From the NCBI RefSeq assembly GCF_021023085.1, contig NZ_PGCK01000006.1, positions 124,001 to 188,000 on the forward strand: a DNA stretch of 64,000 nt, given 5' to 3'. The stretch is from Methanooceanicella nereidis. GTDB lineage: Archaea; Halobacteriota; Methanocellia; Methanocellales; Methanocellaceae. Each line of letters opens with the position of its first letter. The first letter of the stretch is position 1. Shown here piece by piece: positions 24,764 through 34,132 of the stretch. Below the pieces are notes generated by a model. It worked only from the letters and a program-made list of their open reading frames with translations. It searched no databases and was not told where the DNA came from. The position numbers were made by a program, and so were the translations under genes.

Positions 24764-25918
24764 TGGCTTTCCAGTAAGCCATTTATCCCACGCGTCCAGA
24801 GATTTCCTCGGCTTCCTGTCGCCGTCCATCAGGCCGTTATCTTTCCATAGCTTGAACAGTTCGTCGACGCCCATTTTTTCCATTTTATCCCACAGGCGGT
24901 CATAGTCGCCTGAGACGAACCATACGACGAACTTCGCGTCAAGATCGCTGGCGCCTGTAAGCATGAAGTTTACATATTCCGCCTGCCATTCCTCGCTTCC
25001 ATTTATGGTCGCGCCATACTGGTCCAGTATCAGATCCTCGGCCGCATATCCTGTTTCAGCTATAGCGAACGGCTTTTCAGGGGCGAGGTCATGCATCTGC
25101 GAGAACCAGTCGCGAGGTATGTCCGCCGGGTTTGCCTTATACGTATATGGATACGTGCTCACTGCTATGTAATCCGTATAAGGAAGTAATTTTTTAATAG
25201 CTTCAGTTTGCTCATTCTTATTAAGGGCGTAAGTATCGACGTGAAGCGTCAGGAATACAGGAAGGTCAGGGTATTCGCTTTTAAGTGAACTGTAGACCTG
25301 TTCGGCCATGACCGGGAACTTTTCGAACTCCGCAGGATCTTTATCGGCAAGTATGTTGGCCTCGATCGCATATGCGAAATGATCGGGCTCGAATTTGTTT
25401 ATCATATATTTGCAATAATTCGTATATGCCTGTATGACATCGGCATCTGTGAAGCCTTTATCTTTCCATTTTCCCTGCCTTTCCATGTTGTCGCTATCGC
25501 CTCTGTATCCGGTGAGGCCGTCGCGCATTATTATGATGGGCGTAACGGCCACGTAGACCTGCTGGCCTTTCTTGATCTGGCTCACACGGTAATTAAGGTC
25601 GTTTTCAACGTTCGGCCTGTAAGGAGTGTTATTGAACGCTTCCGGCCATGGCACGCCGCTGTCAAAGTGGTGTATGGCAAGGTCGCTATGCTCTTTTATG
25701 AACCGGTATGTCTCTATCCGGGCATCGATAGTGTTATCGTACGGAAATGGCGTCATGCCCATATAAAAAGACCTTGAGCCAGACGGGGATAATGTCGGCG
25801 AGCCGTCACCGGAAGCCGGCAAAGGTGATCTATTATTCCCGATGCAGCCGCTTATTAATATTATTGAGATGAGCGTGATAAGATTAAATAATTTGTAAAA
25901 AACATCTTTGCGGAACAT
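24761..25918 (-). CDS. TIM-barrel glycoside-hydrolase-like lipoprotein
   Basis: This 385-residue exported protein has the signal FYKLFNLITLISIILISGCI with lipobox ISGC, then a Ser/Pro-rich linker. The catalytic-type domain (about 70-380) reads FYMGMTPFPYDNTIDARIET, HFDSGVPWPEAF, AYAIEANILAD, FLTLHVDTYAL, YIAVSTYPYTY and FAIAETGYAAED. Glu in IEAN and Glu in AETG at the ends of strands 4 and 7 are where clan-A hydrolases (GH53-like) keep their acid/base and nucleophile. A glycosidase acting on an extracellular polymer is likely. I use ATG 25918, since an upstream start would run into the kinase gene before it. Confidence 0.75.
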   Translation of the reverse strand: MFRKDVFYKLFNLITLISIILISGCIGNNRSPLPASGDGSPTLSPSGSRSFYMGMTPFPYDNTIDARIETYRFIKEHSDLAIHHFDSGVPWPEAFNNTPYRPNVENDLNYRVSQIKKGQQVYVAVTPIIIMRDGLTGYRGDSDNMERQGKWKDKGFTDADVIQAYTNYCKYMINKFEPDHFAYAIEANILADKDPAEFEKFPVMAEQVYSSLKSEYPDLPVFLTLHVDTYALNKNEQTEAIKKLLPYTDYIAVSTYPYTYKANPADIPRDWFSQMHDLAPEKPFAIAETGYAAEDLILDQYGATINGSEEWQAEYVNFMLTGASDLDAKFVVWFVSGDYDRLWDKMEKMGVDELFKLWKDNGLMDGDRKPRKSLDAWDKWLTGKP

Positions 25919-25979
25919 TATTGTTTGGATTGATGCTTGAAAATATTTAGTTTTTTGTAAGGATTTTTCGGCGGATATT

Positions 25980-28355
25980 CTACATTTCATAGGTCGCCGG
26001 CAGTATCACCACGAACCTGGCACCTTTTGTATAGTCTCCCGGCACCCTGTCCTCGACCCATAGTTTGCCTTTAAAGACATCCGCAAGGGTCTTTACTATA
26101 TGGAGACCCAGTCCCCTTCGGCCGCCTTTGATCATCTCTTTACCCATATAAGAAAATATTTTTCCCTTTAATTCTTCTGAGATACCGGGGCCCGTATCCT
26201 CGATCGCGACCTTATAATACTTTTTACCGTCTATCGATATTTTTTTGAGCCAGATGTTGATCGTGAGCGGCCCCGTCGAATGCCTGATAGCGTTCTCTAT
26301 GATATTGTCGAACATATCCCTGAGCATTTCACATGCTATGATCTTAAATCCTTTTACGGGAGCGTAATTTATCGTGATGTCCCTGCCGGGAAAACCGGCG
26401 TACTTTTCCTTTATTTCGGACAATATCTCGCCAATGTCCATTTCAGAGGCCTGGAGGTCGCATTCTCTGATACGGCTCAGCTTTTTTACGTTCTCTATAA
26501 GCCTGGTATTGTATGAGATTATCTCGATGGGCTTTGTAAGCAGTTTCCGGTCATCGCCCTTCGGGTCAATAACATCCAGCGCCAGTTCAAGGTAGCCCAA
26601 AATCGCCTGGTTCATGTTCCCTATGTCATGGCTAAGCATGTCCACGTACATCTCGGCGTCGCTCTTAGCCTTTTTAAGTTCTTCATCGGCTTTTTTACGT
26701 TCCGTGATGTCCTCATATGTCCCGAGGATGCCGACCACATTTCTATTTGTGTCATGCATCGGTATCTTATTTGTATCAAGCCAGGCTTCCTTGCCGTCGG
26801 CCTGTAGCTGAGGCTCGATTATATGATATACAGGAGTGTCATGATCCATCACAAGCCGGTCGAATTTACGATAGGAGTCCGCCTCATCTTTTTTCCAGGC
26901 AAGGTCATAATCAGTCTTTCCGACAATATCTTCAGGATCTTCTAAGCCGGCAAATTTTGCAAAGATCGCGTTACATCCCAGATATACGGAGTTTATATCT
27001 TTCCAGAAGATCGCCTGCGGTATGTTATCCATGACCAGACGCAGCATTTCCTGTGACTTACGGACCTCTTCCTCGACATGTTTACGCTCCGTGATGTCCT
27101 CTATGACAGAAATAAAATATTTTGGGTTTCCTTCAGCATCCCTTACAAGAGATACGGTAAGGTCTATCCAGATGATATTGCCGTCTTTTTTAATGTATCT
27201 TTTTTCCATTGTATAGGTCTGTATATCTCCCGCAAGTAAGCGATCTATTGATTCAAGGTCTTTTTTAAGGTCATCACGATAGGTGATGTCATGGAACTTG
27301 AGGCCGACGAACTCATCATGGGTATATCCGCAAATTTCACAAAACTTTTCATTTACGCGCAAAAAATCCCCATCAGTGGATACATGCGCTATACCGACGG
27401 CGGCCTGTTCGAACGTCGCCCGAAATCTCTGTTCGCTATCTATCAACGCCTGTTCAGCTACCGTGCGATCCTTGATCTCGTTTGTAAGGGCTTCGTTCAA
27501 TCTGGTCAGCTCGGAAGTCCTGTCCGCCACCCTTTTCTCCAGCTCATTACGCGCCTTTATAAGCTCATTCTCCGCTTCTTTTCTGCCGGTTATATCATTG
27601 CCGATGCATAGTATTTCGATTATGTTACCGGCCGCGTCCCTTATGGCCTTATTTGTCCATGATACCCAGACGCGTTTTCCATCTTTACGCATATTCTCGT
27701 TTTCATTATTCACATAAAGCTCGGGGTGAATGCCGATGTCCCGTATAAGCGCGCTCAGGTCCCTGCCGGATGATTCTGTCTCGGGCACGATCGTCCCTAT
27801 AACATTTTTACCCAGTATCTCCTCCCCGGTGTAGCCGAAGAATTTTATAGCATATTTATTAAAGAATGTAACATTACCGGCTACATCCATTCGAAGTATA
27901 ACGCTGTTCGCGCTCTGGACGAGCTCACGGTATTTTGCTTCGCTCTCTTTTAGCTCATTCTCCAGTTTTTTATGCTCGCTTATATCAGTGATAAATGCAT
28001 AAAAGTACTTTGGCTTTCCAAGGACGTCGCAAAACTTGTGTATGAAAATATCTACAGGCACCCTGGATCCGTCTTTTCTGACGGTCTCTTTTTCAAACTT
28101 GTATGGGGCTGCATCACATGCCACAGCGTCGACGAGACGATACATGTCGGTGCTGATCTCGGGCGGCGTAAAATCATAGGGCCACCTCATTCTACTGATC
28201 TCGTTTTTCGAATAGCCTGTCAGCCTGCAGAATGCCTGATTACATGTAAAGACCTGGCCATCTTCGTAAGTGGCTACAAAAGATACAGTATCATTCTCTA
28301 CGGCAGAAGCGGTAAAGCTGCCAAGTTCGGATAGGTCCAGGAAACCTTTGTCCAT
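25980..28355 (-). CDS. Multi-PAS sensor histidine kinase (HK3)
   Basis: This 791-residue cytoplasmic kinase has four PAS/PAC units (about 20-135, 136-260, 305-425 and 428-550), with a coiled linker after the second (NELIKARNELEKRVADRTSE). The core carries AEMYVDMLSHDIGNMNQAIL, N-box NAIRHSTG, G1 DTGPGI and G2 RRGLGLHI, ending RVPGDYTKGARFVVILPA. The first PAS (TYEDGQVFTCNQAFCRLTGY) is closely similar to those that open HK2 and HK4. The stop lies about 60 bases upstream of the glycosidase-like lipoprotein gene on the same strand. The two may be co-transcribed, which hints at sensing linked to polymer use. No receiver protein is adjacent. Confidence 0.9.
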   Translation of the reverse strand: MDKGFLDLSELGSFTASAVENDTVSFVATYEDGQVFTCNQAFCRLTGYSKNEISRMRWPYDFTPPEISTDMYRLVDAVACDAAPYKFEKETVRKDGSRVPVDIFIHKFCDVLGKPKYFYAFITDISEHKKLENELKESEAKYRELVQSANSVILRMDVAGNVTFFNKYAIKFFGYTGEEILGKNVIGTIVPETESSGRDLSALIRDIGIHPELYVNNENENMRKDGKRVWVSWTNKAIRDAAGNIIEILCIGNDITGRKEAENELIKARNELEKRVADRTSELTRLNEALTNEIKDRTVAEQALIDSEQRFRATFEQAAVGIAHVSTDGDFLRVNEKFCEICGYTHDEFVGLKFHDITYRDDLKKDLESIDRLLAGDIQTYTMEKRYIKKDGNIIWIDLTVSLVRDAEGNPKYFISVIEDITERKHVEEEVRKSQEMLRLVMDNIPQAIFWKDINSVYLGCNAIFAKFAGLEDPEDIVGKTDYDLAWKKDEADSYRKFDRLVMDHDTPVYHIIEPQLQADGKEAWLDTNKIPMHDTNRNVVGILGTYEDITERKKADEELKKAKSDAEMYVDMLSHDIGNMNQAILGYLELALDVIDPKGDDRKLLTKPIEIISYNTRLIENVKKLSRIRECDLQASEMDIGEILSEIKEKYAGFPGRDITINYAPVKGFKIIACEMLRDMFDNIIENAIRHSTGPLTINIWLKKISIDGKKYYKVAIEDTGPGISEELKGKIFSYMGKEMIKGGRRGLGLHIVKTLADVFKGKLWVEDRVPGDYTKGARFVVILPATYEM

Positions 28356-28542
28356 TATTTTTACTTTTGAGTTAATACTATGATAATTTCATCTTAAAAA
28401 ATAGCAAAAATAAATGTAAATTCCTTTAATATCATCAACAAATCGGTAAAATCGATATGATCGCTTTTTTGGGCAGTTAAAAAGATAGGTTAACATTAGC
28501 CGAACTTTGGCTAACATCACTTTTATGTCATTTTTCTAAAAC

Positions 28543-29181
28543 CTACAGCACAGGTAATTTCCAGCCGCGCCATATAGCGAGCAGGCGAAGCGACAAAGTC
28601 ACAATGAACGACAAAATGGATGGCCACGGAGTCGCAAAATTATACATGTAAAGGACCCCGAATACAAAACCGCCTATCAATGTCGCAGTCGCATAGAAAT
28701 CCGCGTTCAATACCAGAGGGATCTCCCCTACAAGCATATCCCTGATGACACCTCCGCCTACGCCGGTGATCGCGGCGAGCAGGATTATGCCGAATATGTT
28801 AAGCCCCGAGACTGCCCCCAGCTTCGCGCCGGTCACCGTGAAGGCGGCCAGTCCTATGGCGTCAAGTATCAGGAAAGTCCTGCTTTCGGGATTGGTCCAT
28901 GATAAGATGCGCTCTTTTGATAACATGTTTGAGAGCAGCGCAAGCAGGCATCCGACCAGAGCGAACAGCGCTGGCCAGATATCGATGAATACGGCCGGAG
29001 TACGGTGTAATAGAGCGTCACGGACAAGCCCTCCGCCGATCGCTGTCACGAAGGCCAGCACCAGCACGCCAAGTACATCAAGCCTGTGGCGTATGCCTTT
29101 AAATGCGCCCGATACAGCGAAAGCGATGGTACCGATAGCCGCGAAGAACTCGAATATAAACTGCTCTATCATCATTATCAT
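28543..29181 (-). CDS. TRIC/YadS-type (UPF0126) cation channel protein
   Basis: This 212-residue membrane protein has two homologous three-helix halves, each containing the family motif: FVTAIGGGLVRDALLHRTPA in the first and AITGVGGGVIRDMLVGEIPL in the second. The lead-in AVSGAFKGIRHRLDVLGVLV is also typical. Prokaryotic TRIC homologues form trimeric K+/Na+-permeable channels. Older annotations call them UPF0126 or glycine transporters. The start is uncertain because GTG and several ATG codons occur in a row at 29172-29190. I use 29181, with GTGATGATC before it. It is a single gene. Confidence 0.9.
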   Translation of the reverse strand: MIMMIEQFIFEFFAAIGTIAFAVSGAFKGIRHRLDVLGVLVLAFVTAIGGGLVRDALLHRTPAVFIDIWPALFALVGCLLALLSNMLSKERILSWTNPESRTFLILDAIGLAAFTVTGAKLGAVSGLNIFGIILLAAITGVGGGVIRDMLVGEIPLVLNADFYATATLIGGFVFGVLYMYNFATPWPSILSFIVTLSLRLLAIWRGWKLPVL

Positions 29182-29395
29182 GATCATCACTGACAGCCGG
29201 CTGGATACTCAGGAGAAAACCCCGGTATCCTATCATAGCCATATTTTAGACCTTTAAAGTAATATCGACTTGATAAATTTATCGGCAAGTTTTGTATATT
29301 AAAAACTTATTTTTTAACCAATTACCAAACAATAGATAATTATAAATATGATAATTAGGAAAGTAATTTCCTATTAAATGATAATGGATGATATA

Positions 29396-29545
29396 ATGAA
29401 AAAAGATAAGCCCTTTATAAACAAAAAGAATAAAAAGAGCGCCCAGGTCTCTGAAATTCACTGTATCAACACTAAATGCATATATAAGTATGAGATTAAA
29501 AACGGTGAGATAATAAGCGAAAAGAAGATCCAGTTATCGGGATGA
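29396..29545 (+). CDS. Small basic protein with Cys pair, 49 aa
   Basis: This is a 49-residue frame from ATG 29396 (GGATGAT lies a few bases upstream) to TGA 29543-29545. It starts MKKDKPFINKKNKKSAQVSE and then has IHCINTKCIYKYEIKNGEII. A basic N-terminal tail is followed by a beta-hairpin-like segment with C-x4-C, possibly half of a metal site. Starts at 29378 or 29384 would add up to six residues. It ends five bases before the convergent HdeD-like gene. I do not recognise a family. The good codon pattern and ribosome-binding site support it. Confidence 0.55.
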   Translation: MKKDKPFINKKNKKSAQVSEIHCINTKCIYKYEIKNGEIISEKKIQLSG

Positions 29546-29549
29546 TATA

Positions 29550-30125
29550 TCATTTCCCTTTTTGAAATAGCTCTTTACTGATCAGTATTTCCCAGTTGAG
29601 CCCGTTCACGCCCAGCATGATCCCGTATGCGATGGCAAACAGGCCTATCAAATGTTCCGTATTAAAGAATCCGGACACAGGCTCAATGACGATTATTATA
29701 CCGATAGATACGACCAGGATCCCGCTCAATATAATGAAAGATCCCCACCGGATTGACTCTCTGATACGTATGCCGGTGTATATTTGTAAGAGCCCGCTAA
29801 AGATCGCATATGCGGATATAATGTATATCAGTAATGGCATTAGAAGATCAGGCCTGATAAACACTGTAAAAGCCGTAATTATGCCAAGCAGACCCCTGAT
29901 AAGCCTTGCCGGCCATACCATATCAATCGCCCTGACTGACAGGGAATGCATAATAAGTATCAATCCGTCCATAAGGGCAAAAGTACCGAATATCATGAAG
30001 AAGACCTTAGGGGATATGTCAGGGTAGAGGAATACAAGTGTTCCGAAGATCATGGCAAGTATGCATCTAAGTATAAGGTTTAGCCCAAGGTTTCCCCATA
30101 GTTCATGCAATTTCTCTTTTAACAT
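29550..30125 (-). CDS. HdeD-like DUF308 membrane protein, copy A
   Basis: This 191-residue integral membrane protein has six helices arranged as three repeats of a two-helix DUF308 unit (CILAMIFGTLVFLYPDISPK; GLLGIITAFTVFIRPDLLMP; ILSGILVVSIGIIIVIEP). E. coli HdeD, the best-known member, protects against acid at high cell density, but most members have unknown roles. I place the start at ATG 30125, because this aligns exactly with the neighbour at 30269-30844 and gives the same length of 191. A longer frame to 30167 is possible. It lies about 140 bases downstream of its paralogue, a tandem duplication. Confidence 0.88.
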   Translation of the reverse strand: MLKEKLHELWGNLGLNLILRCILAMIFGTLVFLYPDISPKVFFMIFGTFALMDGLILIMHSLSVRAIDMVWPARLIRGLLGIITAFTVFIRPDLLMPLLIYIISAYAIFSGLLQIYTGIRIRESIRWGSFIILSGILVVSIGIIIVIEPVSGFFNTEHLIGLFAIAYGIMLGVNGLNWEILISKELFQKGK

Positions 30126-30268
30126 GATAGATCGTCGGATGGCGCAGTAACGATATGAAGATACCATTTCGCGCTCTCTTAATAAAAAGTAGATCGCCCG
30201 GGATCCCCTGATCGCGGGCTATCTTTATTATACGAGTTTACAATATGCCCGTTCGGCAGATCGCCGAC

Positions 30269-30844
30269 TTAAGCTACTTCGGGTTTAGACACCGCTGACC
30301 TTAGCCTGAATGCAAGAATGCACTCCAGGATGCCGTATGCGATAGCGAATATACCTATGGTCTGAGCAAGTGCCAGAGCGCCTGCGCCTGGCCTCGCTAT
30401 CAATATTGCGCCAACGATTATAGCCAGAATGCCGCTGGCTATCAGCAGGAGTTCACCCTTGATGACTTTACGAAGGCCTATGGCGGCGACTATCTGAAGG
30501 ATGCCGGTGAATACCAGGTAAAACGCTATGAAGTATAGCAATACCAGCGCCGATATACCCGGGTATACGAACACGGCTATACCTGCGAGTATGCCGATAA
30601 TTCCCTGTAAGATCCTTACCCACCAGTTGGGGTCTGCAGTCCTTGACGATATTGACTGAAGAACTAACAGTATCCCATCGAAGAAAGCGAAAGCACCGAA
30701 AAGCATTACAAAGATCGAAATTGATAGTCCGGGCAAGAAGAGCAACAGCAGGCCGAACACTATCGCCACGAAACCGCGGAGCAGCGTGTCCCACCATAGA
30801 TTGCCCCAGTGAAACCTTATTATATCTTCAACATTCTCTGCCAT
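30269..30844 (-). CDS. HdeD-like DUF308 membrane protein, copy B
   Basis: This is the paralogue of the preceding gene, also 191 residues. It begins MAENVEDIIRFHWGNLWWDT, which aligns with the copy-A start, and shows the same helix-pair repeats (FVAIVFGLLLLFLPGLSISI; GIIGILAGIAVFVYPGISAL; IASGILAIIVGAILIARPGA) with a Pro near the end of each second helix. The C-terminus FAIAYGILECILAFRLR matches copy A's FAIAYGIMLGVNGLNWE. It probably forms part of an envelope stress response. A TATA-like TATATATAATATTG lies just upstream of the start on the minus strand. Confidence 0.9.
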   Translation of the reverse strand: MAENVEDIIRFHWGNLWWDTLLRGFVAIVFGLLLLFLPGLSISIFVMLFGAFAFFDGILLVLQSISSRTADPNWWVRILQGIIGILAGIAVFVYPGISALVLLYFIAFYLVFTGILQIVAAIGLRKVIKGELLLIASGILAIIVGAILIARPGAGALALAQTIGIFAIAYGILECILAFRLRSAVSKPEVA

Positions 30845-31211
30845 AATATCACAATATTATATATATAAAATTAAAATAATAATATTTTTCTTGAACAACA
30901 TACTCTAAAACTGAACATTATTAGCTTTCTATACAACGATTTTCTTAGTCAGACAATGGGCAATTACAAGTAGTTATAACAGGGAATAAATAACTTATAT
31001 GATAGAATTATCATATAATAAAATCCTCCGACCGATTTTAGGGAGTGGGATATAAAATATGCCAATAACCCATATTTTCAAATTTTAGTATAAAATAAGC
31101 GGCATTCAGTACCGTATAAAACTGAAGATAGGGATATAAACAAACCGATCTAATTTTTTTAGAGAATCAATAATATAAATAATCTTAATTTGATACTAAG
31201 AGGTGGCGGGG
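30845..31211. promoter_or_regulatory. Divergent promoter region, HdeD copy B and alkylsulfatase
   Basis: About 370 AT-rich bases with no gene. The left edge supplies the HdeD promoter. On the plus strand, AATATAAATAATC (31171-31183) is a TATA candidate, and GAGGTGG just before 31212 is the ribosome-binding site of the sulfatase gene. I saw no operator-like dyad that stands out. Confidence 0.5.
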
Positions 31212-33005
31212 ATGCGAAAAAATAGCTTGAGATCAACTATGCCCTATCTTTCATCTGGTCTTTTAACTTTATTCGGGCTTGGGGTCTATGAAGGAGGATC
31301 ATGGTCGGAAACCGTATCGAGAGAAGAGGAAGAGACCACTGTAAACCCCCAGCTTGCAGAACACAGTAAAATAATGCAGAAAAAGATCTACAGAGTACGC
31401 GATAATGTCTATCTGGCGTATGGATATGGACTGGCAAACGCGGCGATGATCGTGGGGGATGACGGCGTAATAATAATAGACACGATGGAAAACGAGAAAT
31501 CAGGCAGAGAGGTTCTTGAGGAATTCCGTAAGATTACGGATAAGCCCATAAAAGCGATAATATACACTCATCACCATCCCGATCACATATTCGGAGTGAA
31601 GGCATTCATATCCGAGAACGATGCAAGGGAAGGTAAAACGGAGATATACGCCCATGAATCGCTTTTGGAAAATTTAACGAAAGACATTGACCTTGCGCCG
31701 GTCATGTCAGTGCGTGCATTTTATAGCATGGGCACATTTCTGGAAAAAGGTCCCGGCGGAGCCGTCGAGGCTGGCATAGGGCCGGAATGGCGTGAAGGGA
31801 GCCTTACCTTCATACGGCCGACAAAAACGTTTCGCGATACGCTAGACGTTGAGGTTGCAGGCATAAGAATGCATCTTTTCCATGTGCCGGGCGAAGCAAG
31901 CGATGAGATAGCGGTATGGTTCCCGGACATGGCTGTGCTGCATACTGCTGAGATCATCCAGGGGGAGACGTTCCCTAACATCTATTCGATACGAGGCTCA
32001 AGGTTCAGGGACCCGGTCAAATGGTTCAAGAGCATCGATAAGCTTCGGGAGTTCCCGGCAAAGCATATGGTGCCTTCGCATGGCAGGCCTGTCTCAGGAA
32101 ATAAAAACATCAGGGGCATACTTACTGCATATCGCGACGCCATACAGTTCGTCCACGACCAGACTGTGAGGTTCATGAATAAAGGGCTGACGCCTGACGA
32201 GCTTGTAGAGGTCGTAAAGTTGCCGAAATATCTTGCAGGGCATCCGTGGCTCGGAGAGTTCTACGGTACCGTGGATCACTCTGTACGTCAGATATATAAT
32301 GGTTATCTGGGCTTCTTCGACGGCGATATGACATACCTGGCAAAGCCAGAGCATGTTGAAAGGGCTGTCAGGTACGTTGAGATCATGGGCGGCAGGGATA
32401 ACATTATCGAGACAGCACAGAAGGCCATAATGGAGAAGCGGTATGGATGGGCGATGGATATACTGACATGGGTGATCCGAATGAACTATAACGATATGGA
32501 AGCCCGAAAACTAAAAGCTGAAGCCCTCCGCCACTGGGGATACTTACAAACAAGCATAAACTGGCGTAACTGGGCCCTTACGGCCGCATTAGAGCTCGAA
32601 GGAGAACTGGATATAAGCCAAAAACATGGCTTCGGCTCGACTGATATCATAAAATCTCTTCCTGCCCGGGGGATGCTGGAAGGGCTTACTATGAAGTTAA
32701 AGGCCGAAGAGACCATGAATGTCCATAAAATTCTGGGTATTAGCCTTGCGGACACAGGCGATAGGTACGGCCTGGAGATAAGAAGAGGCGTATGCCAGTT
32801 CCATTCCGAACTACCGGCAAAGACGAGTGCGACGATCATCGCGACGAAAGATACGCTTATCAGGATCTTGCTGGGAGAGGCTACACTGGAAGAATCGGCC
32901 AAAAACGGCTCTATCGAAATAGAAGGTAAACTTGAGGACGTTAAGGATTTTTTCAGTCATTTCGAGCATCCCTCGAAAGAGCCGATCAAGCTTACTATGA
33001 GATAG
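31212..33005 (+). CDS. Alkylsulfatase-type metallo-beta-lactamase-fold hydrolase
   Basis: This 597-residue enzyme of the SdsA1/BDS1 class cleaves alkyl (SDS-type) sulfate esters. The MBL core has the di-zinc motif THHHPDH (about 119-125), the region HTAEIIQGETFPN and VPSHGRP. The middle contains the class-specific run VKLPKYLAGHPWLGEFYGTV, then HSVRQIYNGYLGFFDG, and a helical dimerisation domain. The last 130 residues (from about 465) are the SCP2-like substrate-capture domain. A weak hydrophobic N-terminus (YLSSGLLTLFGLGVYEGG) may be a signal. GGTG before ATG 31212 decides the start over the GTG at 31203. It is unusual in an archaeon, and probable transfer from bacteria. Confidence 0.88.
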   Translation: MRKNSLRSTMPYLSSGLLTLFGLGVYEGGSWSETVSREEEETTVNPQLAEHSKIMQKKIYRVRDNVYLAYGYGLANAAMIVGDDGVIIIDTMENEKSGREVLEEFRKITDKPIKAIIYTHHHPDHIFGVKAFISENDAREGKTEIYAHESLLENLTKDIDLAPVMSVRAFYSMGTFLEKGPGGAVEAGIGPEWREGSLTFIRPTKTFRDTLDVEVAGIRMHLFHVPGEASDEIAVWFPDMAVLHTAEIIQGETFPNIYSIRGSRFRDPVKWFKSIDKLREFPAKHMVPSHGRPVSGNKNIRGILTAYRDAIQFVHDQTVRFMNKGLTPDELVEVVKLPKYLAGHPWLGEFYGTVDHSVRQIYNGYLGFFDGDMTYLAKPEHVERAVRYVEIMGGRDNIIETAQKAIMEKRYGWAMDILTWVIRMNYNDMEARKLKAEALRHWGYLQTSINWRNWALTAALELEGELDISQKHGFGSTDIIKSLPARGMLEGLTMKLKAEETMNVHKILGISLADTGDRYGLEIRRGVCQFHSELPAKTSATIIATKDTLIRILLGEATLEESAKNGSIEIEGKLEDVKDFFSHFEHPSKEPIKLTMR

Positions 33006-33105
33006 ATCCCGGGATTTTGTAAGATAATTATACCCGGATATTTCTCTCTTTTAAATATCGTCGGCAATATTTTATTTCTACTGAATTCATACTGGATAAT
33101 GCCTT

Positions 33106-33936
33106 TTAAATCAGCTCTTCATTCAGGAGCAGATAAAACCGGTCTTTTGCAGCGCGTTCTTTCCATGGTTCATGCCCGCAGTTCTTTAACAGGATGAATC
33201 TAAAATCATTTAATATCCGGCTCAATGGCTTTTCAACTCCCTCATAGGGATGCGGGTCATAGTCGCCGTGTATCGCTATTACTGGACACCTGAGTTTTTC
33301 TGCAATTTTTAAAAGGTCACCGCTTTGTCTTATTTTTTTAGCCTCATTCCACACACTCTGAAAGATCTCGTCCTGGCACAATATTTCCTCGCCATTATCC
33401 GGTAGAGTCTCAAAAGAATCGCTTTTTGACATTAACTTTCCAAGTCGGGATAATGCAGCGGCCTTGCTTCCTGTGCACGGATCGTTCAACGCCTCAGTCA
33501 AGGCACGGACTTCTGACCTTTCTTCTTCATTCATGCGGTTTAGCCGTGTTTCCATGATCTTAGATGCGTATCTTTCTTCAAAAGGGCCGCTTCCTATGAG
33601 TATTAGTTTTTTTACAAAAATAGGATAACGGGCAGCGAACATAAGACTCAGCCACGCTCCCCATGAATGACCGATCAAGGTCAGAGGAAGATCCCCGTGC
33701 TCCTTCAAGACATCATGTAATTCTTGAATTTGTCCGGCTATGGACGCGGATGTTTGCAACGGTTCCAGCGTGCCGGTGATAAGGGATAGCTCCTTTGCCA
33801 CCGGCGCCAATTCTCCCGGAGCTCCCGGGCCTCCGTGAACGACAGCTACTGTAAAGGGCGAGTTCCCGTATTTCCTAATGTTTATCAGGTATGATACCCC
33901 CATCCTATCACAATATGATACGTTTAACATGTGCAT
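33106..33936 (-). CDS. Alpha/beta hydrolase
   Basis: This 276-residue hydrolase has the oxyanion-hole region VVHGGPGAPGEL, nucleophile elbow LIGHSWGAW, acid in IHGDYDPHPYEG and catalytic His in LKNCGHEPWKER. HGGPG near the N-terminus resembles proline iminopeptidase relatives, but the cap domain is short and the specificity is unknown. The N-terminus (MLNVSYCDRMGVSYLINIRK) forms the first strands, with no signal peptide, so it acts in the cytoplasm. It is convergent with the sulfatase gene and divergent from the amino-acid symporter gene. Confidence 0.88.
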   Translation of the reverse strand: MHMLNVSYCDRMGVSYLINIRKYGNSPFTVAVVHGGPGAPGELAPVAKELSLITGTLEPLQTSASIAGQIQELHDVLKEHGDLPLTLIGHSWGAWLSLMFAARYPIFVKKLILIGSGPFEERYASKIMETRLNRMNEEERSEVRALTEALNDPCTGSKAAALSRLGKLMSKSDSFETLPDNGEEILCQDEIFQSVWNEAKKIRQSGDLLKIAEKLRCPVIAIHGDYDPHPYEGVEKPLSRILNDFRFILLKNCGHEPWKERAAKDRFYLLLNEELI

Positions 33937-34055
33937 AGAGGCAGTGCTGATATCCTATGCGCAAGTGGAAAGTAAATGGTAATGTTATATCCACCATATG
34001 GATAAAAGTTTCCGGATGCCCCGAATATTATGACCTTATTGTCATGAGAATGAAA

Positions 34056-34078
34056 GTTTAAAATTTTTCATTTTAAAC
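34056..34078 (+). promoter_or_regulatory. Perfect dyad upstream of the AGCS symporter
   Basis: GTTTAAAA (34056-34063) and TTTTAAAC (34071-34078) form an 8-bp perfect dyad with a seven-base spacer, just upstream of the TATA-like CTTTTATAAAATTATA (34084-34099). It is a candidate regulator-binding site for the symporter at 34133. Confidence 0.4.
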
Positions 34079-34132
34079 AATATCTTTTATAAAATTATAT
34101 TTTAAATACATTATAGAGTATCGAGGAATTAT

